This document shows positions 21,598-28,702 of a stretch of DNA of 28,702 nucleotides, in pieces (within the stretch, counting starts at the first letter, position 1; the number at the start of each line of letters is the position of its first letter). Source of the stretch: a virus. Where the stretch lies: positions 1-28,702 of the IMG/VR virus record IMGVR_UViG_3300037502_003119. One strand, written 5' to 3'. The notes under the pieces were generated by a model. It searched no databases. It was not told the DNA's origin and saw only the letters and a program-made list of their open reading frames with translations. Position numbers and translations under genes: made by a program.

Positions 21598-23280
21598 TTA
21601 TCCTGTTACTGTCCATCCTTTTCCGGTTGCAATTGCTGTATTATCTGTAGCGGTTCCCCAGTTTCCTGTTACTGTAATAGTTTTTGCGGTTACTGTTCCT
21701 AAACTAGAATATAAAGCGTTTAAAGCAGTTGCACCCATGGATGCATTTGTAAAATCAACTGTTTGGCTGAATCCAGTAATACCACAAGAAGCCAAAGAAA
21801 AATTTTCTCCAAAAGCATTTGTTGTATTTGTTACCGCAGAAAAATTATATGCTGGAATGGTGTGGAGATTCCAATTTCTGTAAAACATAAGATTTATGTC
21901 TGTTACTGTTCCCATACTTATCCCAGGAGCGTATTGCAAATTTCGACAATCATTAAATAATGCACTTACAGCAGTAAGACCTGCTGGGGTATTCATGTCA
22001 GGAACATACTCTAAACTGTAGCATGTGCTAAACATGCTTCTTACATCGGTACAACTAGAAAAATTATACTGTGGTACTGTTTTCAGCGATACGGAACTTG
22101 CAAACATACTGTTCATTGTTGTAACATTTTGGGTGTTTAATCTTGGAACGCTTAAAAGATGTTGGCAAGAAGAAAATGTACCAACACAAGATGTAAAAGA
22201 GGCACCAAGAAGTTCTGGCTGTAGTTGTTTCAAAGACCTATTTGCAAAAAATAGATAATTTATGTTAGTTACTTTTCTTGTGTCAAGATAGGGAACATAT
22301 TCCAAAACATTGCAAGAATAAAAACAGCTATCCATATTTGTCACGTTGCTTGTGTCTAAATAAGGAATTCTTCTTAAATTAATGCAAGAAATAAAAGTTC
22401 CAACCATAGTTGTAACGTTTCTTGTGTTCAATGGCGGAAGTTTTCTTAACATGAAACAGTTATAAAACACATAATTAAATCCACCAGTTGCGTTTGAAAA
22501 ATCCATATTTTTTGGAATTTCTTGAAGCATATGGCAAGAATGGAACATATTTGTCCAGTTAGTTACATTTCTGCAAGATGGAAACGAAACTATTTTCTGC
22601 AATGAAGTCAAACCTAACATTTGCAGAGATGATATCGGAGCTTCGCCAATCCACTCTATTTGTTCTAATTTTGATGATCTGTTTTGATTGCTAAAATTAT
22701 AGTTAGAAAAAAGAGCCGTGGTACACGCTGGTGCCGATATTCTTAAGTCAAGCCAACCATTTGAATAATAAGAAGCCAAACCAGACTGATTGTGTTTTGT
22801 TGTTAAGGTTATGTTTGTAAAATTTGCACCAGAAGTTACTGGTGTTATTGTTATAAGTGCAGTTTTATAATTTCTAAAAACACTGCTGGTCAAACCAGCA
22901 TAAGAAGCCGTGGTGTATTGTTTGTATGCTGCAGATCCAGAGGCTATGGAGCCCGTTGTACCATCGCCCCAATTTACCAAATAATTTCCGCTGCTTGTGC
23001 TGATGGTAAACGAAGCAAAATTGCTGTCCGTATTGTATACAGCATAAGCACCGACAATTATGTTTCCTCCGGTAACTCCCGGAAGTTCAACCCACTGTGA
23101 TGGTCTTGTGTAATTTGGACCGCCAGAAATTCCATATCCTTGATAAAAATCCTCAGTAACTGGACAATCTCTCAAAGCCATCATATAATTTTTATTGCCG
23201 GATATTACACCATCATCTATATTTGTGGCTTCATAAGCACCAATATAACCATTATTTGTCCTGTTGCTTCTATTTTTCAT
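21598..23280 (-). CDS. BspA-type leucine-rich-repeat adhesin, probable tail protein
   Basis: The 560-residue protein starts at ATG 23280, which overlaps the stop of the tail fibre gene (ATGA) and has AGGAG 9 nt upstream. Residues ~90-165 form a PKD-like beta domain containing V-N-W-G-D-G-T. Residues ~220-500 hold about 11 BspA/DUF285 repeats of ~23 residues (pattern M-F-x-x-C-x-x-L-x-x-I-P-x-L-x-T-x-N-V-T-x-M), several with a conserved Cys. The C-terminal ~60 residues (A-L-N-A-L-Y-S-S-L-G-T-V-T) are typical of such proteins. BspA repeats in bacterial surface proteins bind host ligands. Here, beside tail fibres, receptor binding is the natural guess, not shown. Confidence 0.85.
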   Translation of the reverse strand: MKNRSNRTNNGYIGAYEATNIDDGVISGNKNYMMALRDCPVTEDFYQGYGISGGPNYTRPSQWVELPGVTGGNIIVGAYAVYNTDSNFASFTISTSSGNYLVNWGDGTTGSIASGSAAYKQYTTASYAGLTSSVFRNYKTALITITPVTSGANFTNITLTTKHNQSGLASYYSNGWLDLRISAPACTTALFSNYNFSNQNRSSKLEQIEWIGEAPISSLQMLGLTSLQKIVSFPSCRNVTNWTNMFHSCHMLQEIPKNMDFSNATGGFNYVFYNCFMLRKLPPLNTRNVTTMVGTFISCINLRRIPYLDTSNVTNMDSCFYSCNVLEYVPYLDTRKVTNINYLFFANRSLKQLQPELLGASFTSCVGTFSSCQHLLSVPRLNTQNVTTMNSMFASSVSLKTVPQYNFSSCTDVRSMFSTCYSLEYVPDMNTPAGLTAVSALFNDCRNLQYAPGISMGTVTDINLMFYRNWNLHTIPAYNFSAVTNTTNAFGENFSLASCGITGFSQTVDFTNASMGATALNALYSSLGTVTAKTITVTGNWGTATDNTAIATGKGWTVTG

Positions 23281-26200
23281 AAGAACCAACTCCTAGCATT
23301 ATTTGTCACTTTGATTGAATTTGCAGTTTCATAAAATCCATCAATTGCCACTATCGAATTAAAATTAGATATATATCCACCGTTTCCGTATAGTGTATGT
23401 TCATTCGATACATAATAAATATAATAACCAGTGTCAAAAACATTTGGATCTCCGATGGATATAACACCATAGGGATTACTAAGTTCTAAAGTTGTAGCAC
23501 CATCTCTAAGAAATATATTGGTTCCATTTCCATTAAAGTCATAATCACCGATAGCAACTCTAGCAGAAGCTCTATTGTCAATATCCAATTGAGTTTTGCC
23601 TGTTGTAGTAACAATTGTTGATGCATTTAAAGTATTTGGAGAACTTATAGTAACATCACTATTAAATGTTATTCCACCAGCCGCAGAAATTCCTGCATTA
23701 AATCTTACAAGTGAACTGAATGTTGCACCAGCAGCGGATATTCCTGCATTAGCACTGACCAAACCACTAAAACTTGAAGCTGGACCGCTATAACCACCAG
23801 AAGGAAGTATACTTGACAAAACTGTATTGCTGGGATTAATCCAGTCTGTCATACTTTGGGTTGGTGAGCCATTTAAAGTTGTGCCCTTTATTTTTAAAGG
23901 TGTATGACTACTAAAAACACTAGTAGAAGAAGCATCTATTTCAACGCCACCGATTATTTTTACAGCATTTCCGTTACCAGTATATCCTAAAGCCATTCCC
24001 AGGGCGCCCAAATTTATAAAAGTTGTTGGAGAGTATGCTCCAGGTGCTGGGCTATAGTGTTGTTGGATTAAAAAGCTTGAATTGCTATCAGTTTTGTGAT
24101 AAATATCAGAAGTTAAATTTATATCTCCAGTAAAGGTTGCACCGGCAGCACTAATGCCACCGGGAAAATTTGTAAGAGCATTAAAGGTCTTTTCGCCCGT
24201 AAATGTTTGAGTGCCAGAAAGTCCTGCAAGAGTTGTAGTAAAATTTGGGAGGGTTATTGTTGAATTTGAATTAGTAAAACGCAAAGATGTTAGAATTAAA
24301 AGATCATCATTGTAATAATCTATTCGTCTAAGAGAAGGGTCTACTACAAATCTAGCAGGCAAATCAGCATCTCTGACCGTTAGAGTAGCAGAAAGTTGAT
24401 CAATTGTTTGACTTGCACTAAAATTATTATCAACATTCGTTCTAGCGACATTCGTAATAGCACCAGTGCTACCATTAATGCTCAGTACCCCAGTGTTTGA
24501 AACAGTCAGAGTATTTCCAGACACATTCAAACCGATTCCGCTGCCGTTGGTGATTCCTACAGCACCAGTGAGACCGCGAACACTGTTAACACCAACAATT
24601 GCTCCAGTAGATCCATTGAAACTTGTAACAATATTTGGTGCGTTTATGTTTCCTTGGAAAGTTGCACCATTAACAAATGTCTGTGTACCGCTGAATGTTC
24701 CACCAGCAGCAGAAATTCCTGCGGTGAATCTTGTAAGAGCGGAGAATGTACCACCGGCAGATGAGATTCCTGCATTAAATCTTACAAGTGAACTAAATGT
24801 TGCACCGGCAGCATTAATCGGACCTGCAAAAGTATTGGTAGATGCCGGATTATATGAATTTATTCCTGAGCCAAATTCATGAATTAGCGTGCTAAGCACA
24901 CCGTTTTGACTTACCGTAAATGCCCCGTACCCCCCGGCATCTAAAATAATTAAACCGCCGCCTGCGGTGTTAGGATGCGTGCTTATTCTTAAATTTGAAG
25001 CATAAATATCACCGGCATCAGTTCCTATACCAAGAACTTTTATATTTACACCACCGCTTTCATCAAGCCCCAAGCCACCGTATCCTCTGTTTATTTGCAA
25101 ACCTATTGCTTCTTGATTGCCGTAATACCATAGACTACTGGTTGGTCCGGATAAAGACAATATATCAGTAATTTCTACAAGGTCGCCAGATTCAAGAGTA
25201 AAATAATTGTTTGCGGTAACTCCATTATTATAACGGAATTGAATATTCCCGGTAGTCCCTGCATATGTAACTACGGAACCGGTGGAGCCATTAACACTCA
25301 AAACTCCAGTGTTGCTAAAGGTCATTGTCTGACCAGAAACACTCAGACCGATTCCGCTGCCGTTAGTGATTCCTACGGCACCTGTAAGTCCACGGATAGA
25401 ACTCACAAGAGGCAAGGAAGTAACGGAACGATTTTCCCAACCCGTGGTACCGTCAACATAAGTAAGTACTTGGTAGTTTTGAGGAGATGTTATAATAACA
25501 TCAGTCAAATCATCCAATGTCAATGAGACCGATCCACCACCGCTCGTTGTGCTTCTAAAATTTCCTCCTTGTAAAATTAAAGCATCGGATGTGTTTGTTA
25601 TGTCAGTGCATCCGCTTTTAATCAAAAGGTATGCAACAAATATTGCATTAGTTCTAGTATTTTCAATTTCTGTAAAATTTTCAAAATTGATGTTTGCTGC
25701 CGCATCCGCCAAACTGGTGTATTCCGCTCTTCCATAATACACACCCAACAAAGTTGGAGTATTTGGATAGTAAAACAATCTTTGGATCGTATACTTTCCT
25801 CCCGGAACAGTGGCAAGCGTTCCAGTTCCATTATCATATTTTGTTGGGTCTATTACAGTCTGGTTTGGTACAGTGATAAAAGTTCCTGCAGTAGCACCTC
25901 TATAGTAACGATAAAATATGCAATCCGTCTGGGCACCATCCGTCACTACGCTTGGATTATCTGTGTCATTGATCCAGTTTCTTCCAAGGCTGAAAGCTGA
26001 ACCTGAAGTTCTATTTAATTTTAAATTTGCCCCGTTGGGTTGTATCGTGTGACCAGAGATTTTAATTGGACCGAAAGAACGAATAAACTGTTCGTATTGC
26101 TTATCAGTGGCATAAGCAACGTTCGGGTTTGTTCTTGCAAGATTGATAAAAGTTCTTGAAGGGTGAACCAGCTGACCAATTATAATGTTTTCTTCTAATT

Positions 26201-26618
26201 GTACGTCTGTGTAATATTCTGTTCTTTGTTGAACAATTCCTGCACTGTCAACATAAATCCAAGTGGTGTCATTGGTTGCAAGGTATGATAATGTAATTCC
26301 AGTTTGTGCTGGCCAAGTTACATATTGGAAAGTAGGCTGCGGATCTGAGGTGTATGTTGATCCAGATGTGTGAATCTGTCCTTTACCAGCAGTAATGTCG
26401 AAGTGTGCGCTGCTTCCGGCATTTATGCTTAAAATTCCACCGTAAAGCAAGCCCGTCGCTAGACTGGAGGCGTATATTGAGCCTGAAATGCCATATAGGG
26501 CATTTGCATCATCTGCAATTATTAGTTTGTCCCAAGCAACACCATTATATTCCCACTGCTGTCCTGCGTAGGCATATGTCTGTCCTGCTGTGGGGTTGTT
26601 TGGAAAATCAATTAGCAT
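23277..26618 (-). CDS. Long repeat-rich tail fibre protein
   Basis: The 1113-residue protein has tail-fibre hallmarks. The N-terminal D-F-P-N-N-P-T-A-G-Q-T-Y segment with W-E-Y-N-G-V-A-W-D-K (~4-31) is an attachment-like motif common in phage fibres. The body is Gly/Ser/Thr/Asn-rich and low in charge, with two ~43-residue modules (R-G-L-T-G-A-V-G-I-T-N-G-S-G-I-G-L) and a run of 17-residue repeats (S-A-A-G-G-T-F-S-x-L-x-R-F-x-A-G-I). These repeats are as in trimeric beta-helical shafts. The ATG follows the 47-residue gene at a TAATATG junction with no good Shine-Dalgarno, so it probably relies on coupling. No clear C-terminal chaperone or peptidase domain is seen. Confidence 0.82.
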   Translation of the reverse strand: MLIDFPNNPTAGQTYAYAGQQWEYNGVAWDKLIIADDANALYGISGSIYASSLATGLLYGGILSINAGSSAHFDITAGKGQIHTSGSTYTSDPQPTFQYVTWPAQTGITLSYLATNDTTWIYVDSAGIVQQRTEYYTDVQLEENIIIGQLVHPSRTFINLARTNPNVAYATDKQYEQFIRSFGPIKISGHTIQPNGANLKLNRTSGSAFSLGRNWINDTDNPSVVTDGAQTDCIFYRYYRGATAGTFITVPNQTVIDPTKYDNGTGTLATVPGGKYTIQRLFYYPNTPTLLGVYYGRAEYTSLADAAANINFENFTEIENTRTNAIFVAYLLIKSGCTDITNTSDALILQGGNFRSTTSGGGSVSLTLDDLTDVIITSPQNYQVLTYVDGTTGWENRSVTSLPLVSSIRGLTGAVGITNGSGIGLSVSGQTMTFSNTGVLSVNGSTGSVVTYAGTTGNIQFRYNNGVTANNYFTLESGDLVEITDILSLSGPTSSLWYYGNQEAIGLQINRGYGGLGLDESGGVNIKVLGIGTDAGDIYASNLRISTHPNTAGGGLIILDAGGYGAFTVSQNGVLSTLIHEFGSGINSYNPASTNTFAGPINAAGATFSSLVRFNAGISSAGGTFSALTRFTAGISAAGGTFSGTQTFVNGATFQGNINAPNIVTSFNGSTGAIVGVNSVRGLTGAVGITNGSGIGLNVSGNTLTVSNTGVLSINGSTGAITNVARTNVDNNFSASQTIDQLSATLTVRDADLPARFVVDPSLRRIDYYNDDLLILTSLRFTNSNSTITLPNFTTTLAGLSGTQTFTGEKTFNALTNFPGGISAAGATFTGDINLTSDIYHKTDSNSSFLIQQHYSPAPGAYSPTTFINLGALGMALGYTGNGNAVKIIGGVEIDASSTSVFSSHTPLKIKGTTLNGSPTQSMTDWINPSNTVLSSILPSGGYSGPASSFSGLVSANAGISAAGATFSSLVRFNAGISAAGGITFNSDVTISSPNTLNASTIVTTTGKTQLDIDNRASARVAIGDYDFNGNGTNIFLRDGATTLELSNPYGVISIGDPNVFDTGYYIYYVSNEHTLYGNGGYISNFNSIVAIDGFYETANSIKVTNNARSWFL
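24463..24588 (-). repeat. Copy A of a ~128-bp fibre module
   Basis: Encodes the R-G-L-T-G-A-V-G-I-T-N-G-S-G-I-G-L ... N-G-S-T-G module. It is closely similar to 25279-25404, about 815 bp away in the same gene. Boundaries are approximate. Confidence 0.8.
24693..24845 (-). repeat. 51-bp tandem repeats in the tail fibre
   Basis: Diverged units begin at 24693, 24744 and 24795 with exact 51-bp (17-residue) spacing. The unit encodes S-A-A-G-G-T-F-S-x-L-x-R-F-x-A-G-I. Related units recur at ~23664-23770. Confidence 0.85.
25279..25404 (-). repeat. Copy B of a ~128-bp fibre module
   Basis: Near-copy of 24463-24588. The stretch encoding G-I-T-N-G-S-G-I-G-L is almost identical, whereas the V-S-G-x-T-x-T-x-S-N-T part is more diverged. 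Boundaries are approximate. Confidence 0.8.
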
Positions 26619-26619
26619 A

Positions 26620-26763
26620 TTACAATACGCTTACTCTTTCCGGATTAGTTAGTTTAAACACAAAGTAACTGGATGCTGGCTCTAGAGCTACAATATTTCC
26701 ATTTGCTTGAGATGGTATCTCAAAGAAAAAATATGCGCTGTAGAAAGTGATATCGTCTATCAT
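26620..26763 (-). CDS. 47-residue protein between two tail genes
   Basis: ATG 26763-26761 to TAA 26622-26620 encodes 47 residues beginning M-I-D-D-I-T-F-Y-S-A-Y-F-F-F-E-I and ending E-R-V-S-V-L. It fills the gap between the two large tail genes exactly: the upstream stop and its start form TAATATG, and its own stop with the next start form TAATATG again. The acidic, aromatic N-terminal half and lack of a signal peptide suggest a small soluble or virion protein. No family recognised. Precise packing makes a real gene likely, but this rests on context. Confidence 0.65.
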   Translation of the reverse strand: MIDDITFYSAYFFFEIPSQANGNIVALEPASSYFVFKLTNPERVSVL

Positions 26764-26764
26764 A

Positions 26765-28702
26765 TTATGCCTGCGTTAGTAGTGCCCTTACTGTCACACC
26801 ACTGTATCCAAATGTTGTTCCAGTATAGCGAATGTAATTTCCAACAGCATCTGCAGAACTGGACCAATTTGCCCAGGTTGTTCCCGAGTTTACCGAATAT
26901 TGCCAATTCCCATAGGCAGAACCTGTTACCGTATCATTCAAAATTTCATTGTTTGTAGCGGCATCATACAGACGAATTCTCAAGTTTGGAATAGTTCCGC
27001 CCCACGATGAAACTTGTTGCCATGCAAATATCTTGCTTGCAGCCGAAGACTTGCTGAGTGAAGGCTGGTAATGAGAATCCTGTGAAGAATCTTCATATGT
27101 TGCTGCTATTGAGTAGATGCGTGTTGGAGCGCAAATCTCGCCCAAAATGTCAAATGCAATCTTGAACTGAATGTAGTCACCCACCGCAGCAGCGTCCAAG
27201 TCCGCTCCAACCGGAACTTCCGTCCACGCACCGCTATTGTCGTCTATGCCGCTTGTTCGATACCACAACTTGTAGGACTCAACGGGGAACCCAAGTCCGT
27301 AGTCTCCTGCGTATTCCATGTGGTCAACATAGGCGTGATACAGTTTGGTCGCACCCGTGGTTGCAAGTTTGGGTGTGATGATGTGTTGGTTTGTTGTGCT
27401 GTTGTAGTAAGCATCCATACCAAAGGGGAACACATATAACCAGTTTTGTCCCGAGGTAGTTGAGTTTGGAATAACAAACATCCATCCGTCTTCTGTCCAA
27501 AGTGTAAGCGTAGTCTGCGGAAACAACCCATCACTTGCACCACTTGGTGTTGTGGTAAGTTTTAATCTGTTAAGGTTTGCACCAACATATTTTTCAAACT
27601 GACTTCCATCAGTCGTATATGGCGTAATATAAACACCAAAACGACCACTCGCGTTTGTGACAAACAAACGATCAATTGTGGAGGAATAATCCACCTGAGA
27701 CATATTACCAAGAGCAGTGTATGTAACGCTACCTCCAGGTGGAACTTCAAGCATTGCATCCACAAGCCAGTTTACAGAACCATCGGTTATGTTTGAGTCA
27801 GGAACACGATATACTCTCGTTGTTGTCACAAACCACAAAGACTTTACTCCCGACGCAGAGCCGTGGTTTACTGTAAATATTCTTCCAGAATTCACCTGTG
27901 AAGGTGTTCCCGTAACCGCTTGTGTTGTGGTGGATAGCACATACGCACTTGTTGAAGTTCCTGCGGTTATAAACGACCCCATTGCACCAACAGTAAGTGC
28001 TGCTCGTAGATTATACTCTGTTATAGAACAAGCCGTGCCATATGTAGAAACCATGTAGATGCTGTGGTCTGTTTTGCTGACCTCATCATCTATTGCCAAA
28101 GTTGCGCTTACATTTTTTGCATGGGAGTGCAGAGTATGAGTTCCGCTCTGAGAACCGCTTGTATTGATTGCCGTGCCGTTGAGTGTCGTTGAGAGATTGA
28201 ATGTGTTTGTGGATGCGTTGATAACAAAATATGGAGTTGCAGCAGTAGTGGGTGATGCAGTCAAGTTTGTTGGCAATGCACCAGTTGTCGTGAGAATAAC
28301 GACATCGCCATTTCTCAATCCGTGGCTGTTGCAAGTCACTACTGCGGGTGAAGCAATCGTAACCGTAAATGTCTGTATATCATCTCCGTTGATTCTTGCA
28401 TCGGTAAGGAGATACGAGGCACGAATGTTGTCTACGGTTGTTGCCTCTGGGATGTTAGTTCCACCGTTTGCAAATGTGCTATAGTTTAATCCCTTGATGT
28501 AATGCAAACCGCTGTTGAGAACAACAGTACCCGTACCTGATTGAGTGCAGGCAAGAGCAATACGAATCTCCTCTATGACATACGAAGTTCCTGCTGAAAG
28601 TGTTACGGGTGCATTTATCGTTAGAGTGGTGTTATCCGTGATTGCCGTGATTTCATACCATGTAGTAACTGCGGTTGGATCGGTGGTTCCAAAACCGATT
28701 CT
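26765..28702 (-). CDS. Large virion/tail protein, 5' end beyond window
   Basis: The frame is open from the right edge (codons R-I-G-F-G-T-T at the start) through to TAA 26767-26765, so at least 645 residues are present and the true start lies outside. A shorter reading from TTG 28507 would be an artefact. The protein is Thr/Ser/Gly-rich with repeated strand patterns such as S-L-W-F-V-T-T-T-R-V-Y-R-V, R-L-F-V-T-N and W-T-E-D-G-W-M-F-V-I-P, which suggest a beta-propeller-like core. The C-terminal ~100 residues look like a beta sandwich. It leads the tail cluster and is coupled to the 47-residue gene. A baseplate, fibre or adhesin role is likely; the exact one is unknown. Confidence 0.7.
   Translation of the reverse strand, partial: RIGFGTTDPTAVTTWYEITAITDNTTLTINAPVTLSAGTSYVIEEIRIALACTQSGTGTVVLNSGLHYIKGLNYSTFANGGTNIPEATTVDNIRASYLLTDARINGDDIQTFTVTIASPAVVTCNSHGLRNGDVVILTTTGALPTNLTASPTTAATPYFVINASTNTFNLSTTLNGTAINTSGSQSGTHTLHSHAKNVSATLAIDDEVSKTDHSIYMVSTYGTACSITEYNLRAALTVGAMGSFITAGTSTSAYVLSTTTQAVTGTPSQVNSGRIFTVNHGSASGVKSLWFVTTTRVYRVPDSNITDGSVNWLVDAMLEVPPGGSVTYTALGNMSQVDYSSTIDRLFVTNASGRFGVYITPYTTDGSQFEKYVGANLNRLKLTTTPSGASDGLFPQTTLTLWTEDGWMFVIPNSTTSGQNWLYVFPFGMDAYYNSTTNQHIITPKLATTGATKLYHAYVDHMEYAGDYGLGFPVESYKLWYRTSGIDDNSGAWTEVPVGADLDAAAVGDYIQFKIAFDILGEICAPTRIYSIAATYEDSSQDSHYQPSLSKSSAASKIFAWQQVSSWGGTIPNLRIRLYDAATNNEILNDTVTGSAYGNWQYSVNSGTTWANWSSSADAVGNYIRYTGTTFGYSGVTVRALLTQA

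Noticed and set aside
21598-26618. Possible diversity-generating retroelement acting on the tail proteins
   Set aside because: No reverse transcriptase, template repeat or C-type-lectin variable domain is seen in the window, and the repeats are ordinary fibre and LRR modules.
28086-28507. Start of the right-most gene at TTG 28507
   Set aside because: The same frame continues without a stop for 65 more codons to the window edge, so the gene begins outside the window.

Overview
The window is a 28.7 kb piece of a T4-like (myovirus-type) tailed phage genome, AT-rich and almost fully coding. The diagnostic core is a minus-strand replication and recombination block in T4-like order: family B DNA polymerase (gp43), two small genes, UvsX recombinase, a small gene, a gp41-type helicase and a gp61-type primase. 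It is followed by ThyX, a B12-dependent class II ribonucleotide reductase and a tRNA-Asn. Octamers of the T4 late-promoter type (TATAAATA/GATAAATA) precede structural genes. A lipoprotein/transmembrane spanin-like protein suggests a Gram-negative host. A marine or other aquatic bacterium is plausible from the gene set, but this is inference; no host gene is present.

Layout. (1) 1-4719, minus strand: the 5' part of a PD-(D/E)XK exonuclease, then three large unrecognised low-complexity proteins (proline-rich; Ala/Gly-rich; one with a single hydrophobic segment) that could be virion components. (2) 4742-5552, plus: HNH endonuclease and an FmdB-type zinc ribbon. (3) 5526-6083, minus: RuvC-like resolvase. 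(4) 6084-6238: a compact divergent control region with three late-type promoters and a strong three-tier hairpin. (5) 6239-7345, plus: structural protein, closed by a bidirectional terminator. (6) 7395-17392, minus: tRNA-Asn, nrdJ, thyX, an acidic small protein, primase, helicase, small protein, uvsX, two small proteins, DNA polymerase and a DUF1599 protein, with stop/start overlaps at several junctions and a sigma70-like promoter at the head. (7) 17462-19992, plus: membrane-anchored sensor-like protein, holin-like protein, very short unimolecular-spanin-like lipoprotein, then from its own late promoter a structural protein. (8) 19989-21013, minus: dUTPase and a sulfotransferase-like protein. 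(9) 21044-28702, minus: tail or adhesin genes, including a BspA-type leucine-rich-repeat protein, a 1113-residue repeat-rich tail fibre, a 47-residue gene fitted between two large genes, and a large virion protein that runs off the right edge.

How the parts work together. ThyX, dUTPase, class II RNR and probably the DUF1599 protein supply or police dNTPs for the gp43/gp41/gp61/UvsX machinery; the RuvC-like enzyme would resolve recombination intermediates before packaging. The 17462-18748 trio looks like a lysis cassette, although no endolysin is in the window. Two promoter classes can be told apart: sigma70-like promoters with 16-bp spacers placed so close to start codons that the mRNAs would be almost leaderless (exonuclease, DUF1599-polymerase, dUTPase), and T4-type late promoters giving about 15-nt leaders that just contain a Shine-Dalgarno sequence (6239 and 18769 genes).

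Most worth a second look: the structured element at 6102-6184, the sulfotransferase-like gene, the lysis cassette with its sensor-like protein and mini-spanin, the near-leaderless promoters, and the composition shifts inside uvsX and nearby genes. All family assignments rest on reading motifs; no database search was run.
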